Source: Rhodobacteraceae bacterium UBA6213 (lineage in GTDB: Bacteria > Pseudomonadota > Alphaproteobacteria > Rhodobacterales > Rhodobacteraceae). Taken from it: 64,000 nucleotides of DNA. Shown piece after piece: positions 1-8,930 of this stretch. The DNA is taken from the NCBI GenBank assembly GCA_002421605.1, contig DISJ01000020.1:380653-444652 (forward strand), written 5' to 3'. A program made the position numbers and the translations under genes. Under the pieces are notes generated by a model, which worked only from the letters and a program-made list of their open reading frames with translations, was not told the origin of the DNA and ran no database searches. How positions within the stretch are numbered: the first letter of the stretch is position 1; every line of letters starts with the position of its first letter.

Positions 1-2219
1 ACACAGGGCTGCTGACCTATTCGTTCGGTTTTGGCGGCAACGACCTTATACTTGGCGATGACGCAAACGACGCCGACCCAAGATGGGCGGTTGCCAATGA
101 TCTGATGTATGGCGGCACCGGTGACGACAGCCTTTATGGCGGCGCTGGCGAAGACTATCTGTTCGGCCAGCAAGGCGATGATCTGCTTGTCAGCACCAGC
201 GGCACCAATTTCCTGTTTGGCGGCACCGGCAATGACCTTCTGATCGGCGGAACCGACTTTGACCAGATGGAAGGCGGCGAAGGGCAGGATCACTTTGACG
301 TTTCGGCGGGCGGCAACGATGTCATCATCGATTTCGCACCGCACATTGGCGAAACGATCAAGCTTGGCGCAGAGTTTGCCGATTTCCATGCCCTGATGAA
401 TGCCGTCACTGCCGTTGACGCCGATCTAGACGGCATGGTTGACGATACGCAAATCCAGCGCGCTGACGGATCAACCATCACCATCCTCAATCTTATGCCT
501 GCTGACATGGCACCGGGCGATTTCTTGCTTGAAACAGCCGGAATCTTGGACGGCACAGTAGGCAATGATCTGATCAACGCGCTCTTTGCCGACGCGCAGA
601 GCGACCGGATCGGCGATGGCGATGATCTGATCTACCTCGGCGGCGGCGACGATACGCTTTACGATGGTTTGGGCAACGACACCATTTACGGTGGCACGGG
701 CAACGATCTGATTGTTGGCGCGAAAGGGCAGAACCTGATCTTTGGCGGCTACGGCAACGACACAATCTCGACTGGACAACATTCCAGCCAGCTTTTCGGG
801 GGCGAGGGCGACGACATATTGCGCGCTCAGTTCAGATCAAACGCCCATCATCTGCTGAATGGCGGCAACGGTGCGGATACGTTCGAGTTTGTCGGCACCC
901 AGTTTAATGGTGCCGCGCATAGCGTGATTGAAGATTTCACGCTCGGTATCGATCGCCTTGTCATCAACGGTCATGAGATCGACCTTGGCGCGGCGGCACC
1001 AGAAGGCATCACCATCAGCGAAGTCGAGGGTAGCACCGTTCTGTCGCTTGGCGCAGCAACCGACATCACTTTGCGCGGTGTTCTGCGGCCAGTGGCCAAT
1101 GGACAGGTTGATGGGACGCTGCAAGACGACAAGATTGACCAAACCTATGCCGACCTTGGCGCCGAAGCCGCGACGGATGCTGACGATCTGATTCACGGCT
1201 GGGCGGGGAACGACAACATCCTGTCCGGTCGGGGCAACGATACCATTTTTGGCGACAGCGGCGATGATGTGATCAACGGCTACAAGGGCAACAACCTGAT
1301 TTATGGTGGTGAGGGTAACGATTCACTGATCACGGGGGATCAATCAAGCACGCTCGACGGTGGCGCGGGTGACGACTGGTTGCTTGCCTATTTCAACAAG
1401 AACTCGAGCCACGTTCTGACCGGCGGTGAAGGGGCCGACACGTTTGAATTCACCGCACCGTCGCTCGACCGCAGGGCAGACGCGACGATCACAGATTTCA
1501 ACTTCGAGCATGACACGCTGCGCATCGACGGCGTGGATATCGATCTTGCCAACCTTCCAGCCGGATACACGCTGATTGAGGATGACGGCAATCTGGTGCT
1601 GCACCTTGGCGACGATGACACGATCACCCTGCTTAATGGCACGATGGCGCTGCCCAACGGCGCGGTCGACGGCACGATGGGCAATGACATCATTCGAATA
1701 GGATTCACCGATCGCGGCGGCGAAGCCGTAAGCGACCAAGGCGATGTCATCCACGGCTGGGCAGGCAATGATGAAATTATCTCCGGTCGTGGAAATGATA
1801 CGGTGTACGGGGGCAGCGGCGATGATGTGATCAATGGCTATAAGGGCAACAACCTGATCTTTGGCGGCGAGGGCAACGATTCCCTCATAACGGGCGAGCA
1901 AACAAGTGCGCTCGACGGTGGCGCGGGCGATGATTGGCTTTACGCCTATATCACAAAGACGACCGCCCATGTCCTGACCGGTGGCAGCGGTGCAGATACG
2001 TTCGAGTTTACTGCTACCCGCGCCGGGCGCTCGTCGCATTCTGTCATCACGGACTTTGAGCTCGGGGTTGATAAGTTGATCTTTGCGGGCGAGCAGATCG
2101 ACCTTGGCGCGCTTCCTGAGTACCTGACACTCAGCGCCGACGCGGGTGAGTTGACTTTGTATCTGTCCGATCACGACACCATAACATTCCAAGGGATTGC
2201 GTCATTTGATCTGGTCTGA
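1..2219 (+). CDS. RTX (hemolysin-type Ca-binding repeat) protein, 5' partial
   Basis: The reading frame is open from position 3 with no stop and no convincing start, so the gene begins before the window; 738 residues are visible. GGxGxDxxx nonapeptides (for example GGTGNDLLIGG and GGEGNDSLITG) occur in blocks, as in calcium-binding parallel beta-rolls. Between blocks lie non-RTX segments of the form ADTFEF...DF..G.D.L.I...IDLG, giving three consecutive modules of about 186 residues. The C-terminus ends in a short hydrophobic run (ITFQGIASFDLV), which would suit an uncleaved type I secretion signal. A T1SS ABC protein and a HlyD adaptor follow on the same strand, so this is probably their substrate. 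The function (adhesin, S-layer, enzyme or other) cannot be told from the visible part because the N-terminal domains are missing. Confidence 0.9.
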   Translation, partial: TGLLTYSFGFGGNDLILGDDANDADPRWAVANDLMYGGTGDDSLYGGAGEDYLFGQQGDDLLVSTSGTNFLFGGTGNDLLIGGTDFDQMEGGEGQDHFDVSAGGNDVIIDFAPHIGETIKLGAEFADFHALMNAVTAVDADLDGMVDDTQIQRADGSTITILNLMPADMAPGDFLLETAGILDGTVGNDLINALFADAQSDRIGDGDDLIYLGGGDDTLYDGLGNDTIYGGTGNDLIVGAKGQNLIFGGYGNDTISTGQHSSQLFGGEGDDILRAQFRSNAHHLLNGGNGADTFEFVGTQFNGAAHSVIEDFTLGIDRLVINGHEIDLGAAAPEGITISEVEGSTVLSLGAATDITLRGVLRPVANGQVDGTLQDDKIDQTYADLGAEAATDADDLIHGWAGNDNILSGRGNDTIFGDSGDDVINGYKGNNLIYGGEGNDSLITGDQSSTLDGGAGDDWLLAYFNKNSSHVLTGGEGADTFEFTAPSLDRRADATITDFNFEHDTLRIDGVDIDLANLPAGYTLIEDDGNLVLHLGDDDTITLLNGTMALPNGAVDGTMGNDIIRIGFTDRGGEAVSDQGDVIHGWAGNDEIISGRGNDTVYGGSGDDVINGYKGNNLIFGGEGNDSLITGEQTSALDGGAGDDWLYAYITKTTAHVLTGGSGADTFEFTATRAGRSSHSVITDFELGVDKLIFAGEQIDLGALPEYLTLSADAGELTLYLSDHDTITFQGIASFDLV
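549..2216 (+). repeat. Three tandem ~0.56-kb coding modules in the RTX gene
   Basis: Units run 549-1109, 1110-1667 and 1668-2216, each starting at a D-G-T codon trio. Units 2 and 3 are nearly superimposable at 558-bp spacing: the stretch coding SGDDVINGYKGNNL occurs at about 1258 and again at about 1816. Unit 1 is more diverged. Each unit contains one RTX block plus one ADTFEF/IDLG segment. This looks like internal gene duplication. Confidence 0.85.
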
Positions 2220-2402
2220 CGGCGTAGGTATCCGTCATGTTTTATGCGCCAGAGCAGGTACTTGGCAAAACCGCGCGGCGGGCACAAAATCGTTGCCGAT
2301 ACGCAATGCAGACCGTATGCCAGACTGGCATCCATCGGGTTCGACCAGTGAGTAAAAGAGAATGCGGTTTTCAAAACATGGCATTGCCAAGTGGTTGAAT
2401 AG

Positions 2403-4139
2403 ATGAGCGCAAGCGGGCATGACCGGGGTGCGGCCGAGTTGCGCCGAGCGATTGGCGCGTCGTTCTGGTCAATTGTCGCGGTTTTGGTGTTCGGTATTTT
2501 TGTAAACTTGCTGCTGCTGACCGGGCCGCTTTACATGCTGCAAATCTATGACCGGGTGCTGGGAAGCCGGTCTGAGGCGACCTTGGTTGCGCTGACAGCA
2601 CTGATGGCCTTTCTGTTCCTTTGCATGGGGTTGCTTGACCATGTGCGCGGCCGGGTGATGGCGCGCGTCGGGGCGCGGTTTCAAAACGCGCTTGATCTGC
2701 GCGTGTTTCAGGCTTCGGTGCGCAGGCTGGCGCTGTATCACGGTGACGTGGCAGCGGCGGCCGGGCAACGCGATCTGGAAGCGATGCAGCGCCTGTTGTC
2801 CTCGCCGGTATTGCTGGCGCTGTTCGATATGCCCTGGGTGCCGCTGTTCCTTGGGGCAATTTTCCTGTTTCACCCACTACTTGGCTGGTTCGCGGTGGCG
2901 GGTGGAGTGGTATTAATCGGGGTAACGATGCTGAACCAGTGGCTGTCAAAAGAGCCGCTGGAACGCGCCAACCGCGCCTCGGTGCAGGCAGAGCGATTTG
3001 CCGAAAACCTGAAGGCAGAGTCAGAAACGGTGCAAGCGTTGGGCATGGCTGGGGCGGGCTTTGCGCGCTGGCAACTGGCGCGCTTGCAAGCCCTTGCGCA
3101 ATCGCTCGCCGCTTCTGACCGGATTGGCGGGTTTCTGGTGCTGTCGCGCACCTTCCGCCAGTTCTTGCAGTCCGCAATGCTTGGCCTTGGCGCTTGGTTG
3201 GTGCTGCGCGGCGAGTTGAGCGCTGGCGCGATGATTGCAGGTTCGATCCTGCTTGGGCGCGCGTTGCAACCGGTCGAGCTGGCGGTCGGGCAATGGGCGG
3301 TGGTGCAGCGCGCGTCGGAGGGGCGCGCGCGGCTTGCCGCGCTGCTGACATCGCAGCCCGAAACAGTGGAGCCCACAGCCCTGCCCCGGCCACGCGCCGC
3401 ACTTGAGGTGCACGGCCTGACGGTTGCTCCGCCCGGTGAAACCCGCGCGGTGTTGCGAGGCGTCAGCTTCAAGCTTGAACCCGGGCAGGCGATTGGGGTG
3501 ATCGGGCCTTCGGGGTCTGGCAAATCGACGTTGGCGCGCGCGCTGATCGGGGCATGGCCCGCAGCGGGTGGCAAGGTGCGACTGAACGGCGCCACGCTCG
3601 ATCAATACGCGCCTGACGTGCTGGGCAGCTACATCGGTTATTTGCCACAACGCGTGACACTATTCGACGGCACCGTGGCCGACAACATCGCCCGCCTCGC
3701 GCAACAGCCGGATGCAGAGATGGTGGTTAGCGCCGCGATCAAGGCGGCAGCGCACGAGATGATCCTGGCACTGCCAGACGGGTACGATACGCGCATTTCG
3801 GCGCTCGGAGGGCGGCTTTCGGGTGGCCAGATCCAGCGCATCGGCCTGGCGCGCGCGCTTTACGGCGACCCGGTTTTGCTGGTGTTGGATGAGCCGAACG
3901 CAAACCTCGACAATGACGGATCGCTCGCTCTCAACGCCGCGATCAAGACCATGAAGGCGGCAGGCGGTGCGGTTTTGATTATGGCGCATAGACCCTCGGC
4001 GATCCAAGAATGCGACTTGCTTCTGGTGCTCGACAACGGCGTTACGCGTGCTTTTGGCCCGCGCGATCAGGTACTGCGCGCGATGGTGCGCAATCAGGCC
4101 GAAATCAATGCCAATCCCGGCCCCGGAGGGGTGACATGA
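2403..4139 (+). CDS. Type I secretion ABC transporter (PrtD/HlyB-like, no C39 domain)
   Basis: This is the inner-membrane permease/ATPase of a type I secretion system, driving one-step export of RTX proteins from cytoplasm to outside. The 578 residues have an N-terminal membrane domain of about 310 residues with several hydrophobic helices. The ATPase domain has Walker A GPSGSGKST (about 368-376), signature LSGGQ (about 472-476), Walker B LLVLDEP (about 492-498) and the switch motif MAHRPS. There is no N-terminal peptidase or peptidase-like domain, which matches the PrtD/AprD class that exports RTX proteases and related proteins. The upstream neighbour is an RTX protein; the stop overlaps the start of the HlyD gene, so the two are translationally coupled. 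The matching outer-membrane TolC-like protein is not in the window. No strong Shine-Dalgarno is seen before the ATG. Confidence 0.93.
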   Translation: MSASGHDRGAAELRRAIGASFWSIVAVLVFGIFVNLLLLTGPLYMLQIYDRVLGSRSEATLVALTALMAFLFLCMGLLDHVRGRVMARVGARFQNALDLRVFQASVRRLALYHGDVAAAAGQRDLEAMQRLLSSPVLLALFDMPWVPLFLGAIFLFHPLLGWFAVAGGVVLIGVTMLNQWLSKEPLERANRASVQAERFAENLKAESETVQALGMAGAGFARWQLARLQALAQSLAASDRIGGFLVLSRTFRQFLQSAMLGLGAWLVLRGELSAGAMIAGSILLGRALQPVELAVGQWAVVQRASEGRARLAALLTSQPETVEPTALPRPRAALEVHGLTVAPPGETRAVLRGVSFKLEPGQAIGVIGPSGSGKSTLARALIGAWPAAGGKVRLNGATLDQYAPDVLGSYIGYLPQRVTLFDGTVADNIARLAQQPDAEMVVSAAIKAAAHEMILALPDGYDTRISALGGRLSGGQIQRIGLARALYGDPVLLVLDEPNANLDNDGSLALNAAIKTMKAAGGAVLIMAHRPSAIQECDLLLVLDNGVTRAFGPRDQVLRAMVRNQAEINANPGPGGVT

Positions 4140-5449
4140 GCAGCGCCGCGCCAAAGCCCGAACGGTTTTCACCACGCCGCTACATCGTGGCGGGCCTGCT
4201 GGTGCTGTTGGTGCTGGTCGGCGGCTTTGGCAGTTGGAGCGTTCTGGCGCGGATCGCGGGCGCGGTGGTTGTAAGCGGGCGGATCGAGGTCGAACAGAAC
4301 CGCCAGATCGTGCAACACCCCGACGGCGGCGTTGTAGAGGCGGTCTTTGTCGAAGAAGGCTCCACGGTCGCTGCGGGCGACCTTTTGTTGCGCCTTGACG
4401 GTGCGGCGCTGCGCTCGGAGCTGGCCATTGTCGAGGGGCAGCTTTACGAAATGCTCGCCCGTCGCGCCCGGCTGCAGGCGGAAAGCGCCGACGCAGAGGT
4501 GCTGAGCTTTGATCCGGCGCTTGTGGCGGCAGCCGCCGTGCAGCCCGAAATCGACGAGTTGATGCAGGGGCAGCAGCATTTGTTTGACGCCCGGCGCGAA
4601 ACCTTGGCACAGCAATCTGAACGGCTTGGCGAGCAGCGCGGCCAGATTGCCAGCCAGATCAGCGGAATAGACGCGCAGATCGCGGCACTGCAACGTCAGC
4701 TCGATCTGATCGAGCAGGAGCGTGTCAGCCAACAAGAGTTGCTCGACAAGGGGCTTGCGCAAGCCAGCCGCGTGATGGGGCTGCAGCGCGAGGCTGCAAG
4801 CCTGCAAGGCGAGTCCGCCGGGCTGATCGCGTCGCGCGCCGAGGCCGAGGGCCGCATTACCGAGCTGAAGATCGAAGAACTGCGCCTTGCCGCCGCGCGC
4901 CGCGAAGAAGCGGGCAGCCAGTTGCGCGACATCGGCTTTCGCGAGATGGAATTTGCCGAGCGTCGCCACGCCCTGAGCGAACAGATCGCACGGCTCGACA
5001 TTCTGGCACCCGTTTCAGGCATTGTGTTCGGCTTACAGGTCACAACGCCGCGCGCCGTGCTGCGCGGTGCCGACCCGGTACTTTACCTTATCCCGCAGGA
5101 TCGCCCGTTGGTCATCAGCGTGCAGGTTCCACCGATCAACATCGATCAGGTCCGCGTCGGGCAACAGGCATCGCTGGTGTTTCCCTCCTTTTCGTCGCGC
5201 ACCACGCCAAAACTCGTTGGCCGGGTGGCGGTGATTGGTGCGGATGCGATCACGGATTCTCAAACCCAAGCACCCTATTACCGCGCCCAGATCACGCTCG
5301 AGCCCGGAGAGATTGGCAAGCTGGGCGATCTTGCGCTGATCCCAGGGATGCCGGTCGAAGCGTTCATCGGAACCGAAGAGCGCAGCCCCCTCGCCTATCT
5401 TGTCCAACCTTTCACCGATTATTTCGTCAAGGCGTTCAGAGAAAATTGA
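4136..5449 (+). CDS. HlyD-family type I secretion periplasmic adaptor
   Basis: This is the membrane-fusion protein that links the ABC exporter to the outer-membrane channel. An ATG at 4136 overlaps the exporter stop (ATGA) and gives 437 residues, the usual length; the open frame extends to 4010 but that part only shadows the exporter. Visible parts in order: short cytoplasmic N-terminus, one transmembrane helix (about 16-38), a lipoyl half (VQHPDGGVVEAVFVEEGS), a long Gln/Glu/Leu/Ala-rich coiled coil (about 100-280), the second lipoyl half (LDILAPVSGIVFG, about 288-300) and a C-terminal beta-barrel. The order RTX, ABC, HlyD is the standard operon order of these systems. Confidence 0.93.
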   Translation: MSSAAPKPERFSPRRYIVAGLLVLLVLVGGFGSWSVLARIAGAVVVSGRIEVEQNRQIVQHPDGGVVEAVFVEEGSTVAAGDLLLRLDGAALRSELAIVEGQLYEMLARRARLQAESADAEVLSFDPALVAAAAVQPEIDELMQGQQHLFDARRETLAQQSERLGEQRGQIASQISGIDAQIAALQRQLDLIEQERVSQQELLDKGLAQASRVMGLQREAASLQGESAGLIASRAEAEGRITELKIEELRLAAARREEAGSQLRDIGFREMEFAERRHALSEQIARLDILAPVSGIVFGLQVTTPRAVLRGADPVLYLIPQDRPLVISVQVPPINIDQVRVGQQASLVFPSFSSRTTPKLVGRVAVIGADAITDSQTQAPYYRAQITLEPGEIGKLGDLALIPGMPVEAFIGTEERSPLAYLVQPFTDYFVKAFREN

Positions 5450-5717
5450 CGGGCGCGCCCGCGCGCGACTACCCCGTCCACGCGGTGAAGGCGCCCCCCT
5501 TCCCGCGAAGGTCGCCGCAGTCTGCCCCGCCGACTTGGCGCAGGCCATGGTCAAGTTGCAGACACTGGGGATGAATTGGTTTAAGATCAGCAGCGAGGAA
5601 CGCCCGCCCCTATTGTTTTGCGGATAGCGCGAAAGATTGGGAAGTGCCTAAGACGGATCAGTGAAGCGGAACCGTGGCACCCTTATGGGCCCAATTCAGG
5701 CGAGTTTTGTGAGCAAA

Positions 5718-6971
5718 ATGGTTAGCAAAAAGCAGGAAATTGAAGCCACATTGGGCGTTGGGCGCAAGCGACATTCCGTATCTCGTTGGGTTTACACTTT
5801 GCTGATCGCCGCCATCGTGGCCGCGGGCGTGATCTGGTGGAATAGCGGGGCCGAAAAGCGTAGCGCCGTGACCTACCAGACCGCCGCTGTAACACGCGGG
5901 GATCTGCGCGTCACAATCACCGCGACCGGCACGATCCAACCGACCAATCTGGTCGAAATTTCCTCGGAACTGTCAGGCACGATGAAGTCAGTTCTTGTCG
6001 ATTACAACGACACTGTCACCGCAGGGCAGCTTCTAGCCCAGCTTGACACCACAAAGCTCGAGGCGCAATTGGCGGTGCAAAAGGCTGCACATGCGGTTGC
6101 GCTGGCCCAGGTAGCCAGTGCCGAGGCCAGCCTGACCGAAGCGCAGCTGAACTATGACATTGCCAACCAGCTTGACGAGCGCGGTGTAACTGCGCGCAGC
6201 AGCATGACCGCAGCAGAGGCAGCCTTGGCGCGTGCCAAGGCTAATGTGGCCAGCGCCGACGCAAACCTTGACCTTGCACAAGCCCAGCTTGATGCCCAGC
6301 AAGCGGAACTGGACAAGGCCTGTATCTGTTCACCGATCAACGGTCTGATACTGCGGCGCAACGTTGACGAAGGCCAGATCGTGGCGGCAAGCCTTTCGGC
6401 GCCGGTGCTTTTCACCGTGGCGGAAGACCTGTCCAAAATGGAACTTCAGGTTGATGTTTCAGAGGCCGATATCGGCCGTGTCGCGGTTGGTAAAGAGGCG
6501 CAATTCAGCGTCGATGCCTATGATGACCAAAGCTTTCCGGCCACCATCTCGATGGTGCGCTTTGCCTCGGAAACCATTGACGGGCTTGTCACATACAAAG
6601 CGATCCTGTCGATCGAGAATGAGGCGCTGTTGCTACGCCCCGGCATGACAGCAACTGCCAATATAACGGTCGCGCAATATAGTGACGTGCTGTTGGTTCC
6701 CAACGCGGCACTGCGCTTTGCACCGCCCCAAGTCGCGCAAGACACCTCGGACGAAGCCTCCGGCGGCGGCCTTTTGGGGCTGCTTATTCCATCGGGCCTT
6801 GGCGATGACGGGCGCGTACGCTCGGACCGCACTGTCTGGGTTTTGCGCAACGGAGTTGCGATAGAAGTGCCGGTGGAAAAGGGCGACACCGACGGCACGT
6901 TAACCCGCATCCTTTCTGGCGACCTCGCCGTAGGGGATTTGGTGATCGTCGATATGGATGAGGCCAGTTAA
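5718..6971 (+). CDS. MacA-like periplasmic adaptor subunit
   Basis: This is the membrane-fusion subunit of a MacAB-type tripartite export system. The frame is open from GTG 5661 with in-frame ATGs at 5685 and 5718. I favour 5718 because it puts a short charged N-terminus (MVSKKQEIEATLG) directly before the single transmembrane helix (about 24-43); none of the three has a clear Shine-Dalgarno. After the helix come a lipoyl half (ITATGTIQPTNLVEISSELSG), an Ala/Gln-rich coiled-coil hairpin (about 100-200), the second lipoyl half (CICSPINGLILRRNVDEGQ) and beta-barrel domains. The ATPase and permease genes follow, almost overlapping. The cargo is unknown; MacAB systems export macrolides, lipopeptides or small proteins. 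Confidence 0.88.
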   Translation: MVSKKQEIEATLGVGRKRHSVSRWVYTLLIAAIVAAGVIWWNSGAEKRSAVTYQTAAVTRGDLRVTITATGTIQPTNLVEISSELSGTMKSVLVDYNDTVTAGQLLAQLDTTKLEAQLAVQKAAHAVALAQVASAEASLTEAQLNYDIANQLDERGVTARSSMTAAEAALARAKANVASADANLDLAQAQLDAQQAELDKACICSPINGLILRRNVDEGQIVAASLSAPVLFTVAEDLSKMELQVDVSEADIGRVAVGKEAQFSVDAYDDQSFPATISMVRFASETIDGLVTYKAILSIENEALLLRPGMTATANITVAQYSDVLLVPNAALRFAPPQVAQDTSDEASGGGLLGLLIPSGLGDDGRVRSDRTVWVLRNGVAIEVPVEKGDTDGTLTRILSGDLAVGDLVIVDMDEAS

Positions 6972-7689
6972 CGTGACCGCTGAACCCGCACTGATCGAGT
7001 TTCGCGAAATCTCCAAAATCTATGGCCATGGCCAGGCCGAGGTGCGCGCGCTGAATGGCGCGAGCTTCAAGATCGCCGTCGGTGATTTCGTGGCGATCAT
7101 GGGGCCGTCAGGTTCTGGGAAATCGACCGCGATGAACCTGATCGGTTGCTTGGATAGCCCGACCTCGGGCGAATATCTGTTCAACGGCGTGCCCATCGCC
7201 AGCCTAGATCAGGACCAGCGCGCGTTGCTGCGGCGAAACTATCTGGGCTTTGTGTTTCAGGGCTATAATCTACTGGCACGCACCTCTGCGCTCGACAATG
7301 TCGAATTGCCGTTGATTTACAAAGGCGTGGCCCGACCCGAGCGACACCGACGCGCCCTTGCCGCGCTCGCCAAGGTTGGGCTGCAAGGGCGCGAACACCA
7401 CGACCCGTCCGAGCTGTCTGGTGGGCAGCAACAACGCGTTGCCATCGCGCGCGCGCTGGTCGGCAACCCCGATGTCATCCTGGCCGACGAGCCGACCGGC
7501 AACCTTGATACCAAAATGTCGCGCGAAATCATGGAAGTGCTGAGCGCGCTGAATAAGAATGACGGCATCACGATCGTCATGGTCACGCACGAAGAAGACA
7601 TGGCCGAATACGCCAACCGTTTGATCTGGATGGTTGACGGCAAGGTCGAGCGCGACGGAAAGACGATCAAGGGAGGCGCCGCCACATGA
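6958..7689 (+). CDS. MacB-type ABC transporter ATP-binding protein
   Basis: This is the nucleotide-binding subunit of the three-gene export system. The 243 residues carry Walker A GPSGSGKST (about 49-57), signature LSGGQQQR (about 153-160) and Walker B VILADEPTGNLD, the typical layout of the LolD/MacB class. In E. coli MacB the ATPase and permease are one chain; here they are two genes overlapping by 4 bases (7686-7689). The ATG at 6958 overlaps the end of the macA-like gene by 14 bases. A GTG at 6973, just after that stop, is an alternative start that loses only five residues. Confidence 0.93.
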   Translation: MRPVNVTAEPALIEFREISKIYGHGQAEVRALNGASFKIAVGDFVAIMGPSGSGKSTAMNLIGCLDSPTSGEYLFNGVPIASLDQDQRALLRRNYLGFVFQGYNLLARTSALDNVELPLIYKGVARPERHRRALAALAKVGLQGREHHDPSELSGGQQQRVAIARALVGNPDVILADEPTGNLDTKMSREIMEVLSALNKNDGITIVMVTHEEDMAEYANRLIWMVDGKVERDGKTIKGGAAT

Positions 7690-8897
7690 TCTGGGAAACG
7701 ATCCGGCTGGCAATTCAGGCGATTTTTCGCAACACCATGCGCTCGATCCTGACGGTGTTGGGAATTGTGATCGGCGTGGCCGCCGTGATCGCGATGGTCA
7801 CGGTTGGCGAGGGTTCCTCGTCGCAAGTAACGGCAGATGTCGAAAAGCTCGGCACCAATATCCTGATGTTGTTGCCCGGCGGCGGCACCCAAAGCGGGCC
7901 AACGTCAAGTTCCGTCGCCAAGGCGTTCACGCTTGATGATGTGGATGCAATCATCGGCCAGATCAGCACCGTCGAAACCGCCGCTCCCTATGCCCAATCA
8001 TCTAGCACCGCGATCTATGCCACCGAAAGCAGCGCAACAACAATCGTCGGGACGGACAACCGATACCTGACGGCGGTGGACTGGCCCGTGATCTTGGGGC
8101 GCGGGTTTTTGGCAAGCGAAGAATCCTCGGGCAGGTCCGTCTGTATTCTGGGCGAATCCGCGCGTCAGAACCTGTTTGGAAATACCGACCCGATTGGCGA
8201 AACGATCCGGCTGAGCACGCTGACGTGCGAAGTTGTCGGGTTGCTTGAAGCCAAAGGGGCTTCGTCCTTCGGGACCGATCAGGATGATGTAATCATTTTG
8301 CCGATCAAGACCTTCCAACGCCGGATGATGGGCAACAATGACGTTGCAATGATCTACATCGCTGTGCGCACCGGGCAGAGCACAGCGCGCGCGCAGCTGG
8401 AGATCGAAGCGCTTATGCGCGAAAGGCGGCGGATAACCGAAGGCGAGGAAGACGATTTCCATATCATGGACATGAAACAGATTGCCTCGATGTTGACCGG
8501 TATTACCAACGTGTTGTCCGGGCTTTTGTCGGCAGTGGCGGCGGTCAGCCTTTTGGTTGGCGGCATCGGGATCATGAACATCATGCTGGTAAGCGTCACC
8601 GAACGCACCCGCGAAATCGGGATTCGACTGGCAATCGGCGCGCAGGGCGGTCAGGTGCTCATGCAATTTCTGGTCGAAGCGATTGTCTTGTCGATGATAG
8701 GCGGGCTGGTTGGCATCTTGCTTGGCCTGGGGCTGGCCGCGCTCGCCTCAAACCTGATGGCTATCCCATTTGCGCCCAACCCTTTGGTGGTGGCCGGTGC
8801 CTTCGTGTTTTCTGCGATGGTGGGTGTGATTTTCGGGTATTTCCCGGCGCGCCGTGCTGCAAAACTCGACCCGATCGAGGCGCTTAGATACCAGTAG
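7686..8897 (+). CDS. MacB-type ABC transporter permease (FtsX family)
   Basis: This is the membrane subunit partner of the upstream ATPase. The 403 residues show the MacB layout: one N-terminal transmembrane helix (about 20-45), a large periplasmic MacB_PCD domain (about 46-270), then three helices at the C-terminal end with the FtsX-family coupling motif ERTREIGIRLAIGA just after the second helix. It ends FGYFPARRAAKLDPIEALRY, the usual tail of the family. The last gene of the operon faces the TDT gene with only 33 bases between stops. Together with the two preceding genes it would form a mechanotransmission exporter that also needs an outer-membrane channel not encoded here. Confidence 0.92.
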   Translation: MIWETIRLAIQAIFRNTMRSILTVLGIVIGVAAVIAMVTVGEGSSSQVTADVEKLGTNILMLLPGGGTQSGPTSSSVAKAFTLDDVDAIIGQISTVETAAPYAQSSSTAIYATESSATTIVGTDNRYLTAVDWPVILGRGFLASEESSGRSVCILGESARQNLFGNTDPIGETIRLSTLTCEVVGLLEAKGASSFGTDQDDVIILPIKTFQRRMMGNNDVAMIYIAVRTGQSTARAQLEIEALMRERRRITEGEEDDFHIMDMKQIASMLTGITNVLSGLLSAVAAVSLLVGGIGIMNIMLVSVTERTREIGIRLAIGAQGGQVLMQFLVEAIVLSMIGGLVGILLGLGLAALASNLMAIPFAPNPLVVAGAFVFSAMVGVIFGYFPARRAAKLDPIEALRYQ

Positions 8898-8930
8898 GGC
8901 CAAGCGACGGTGTGCTGCGATAGTTTGCCC

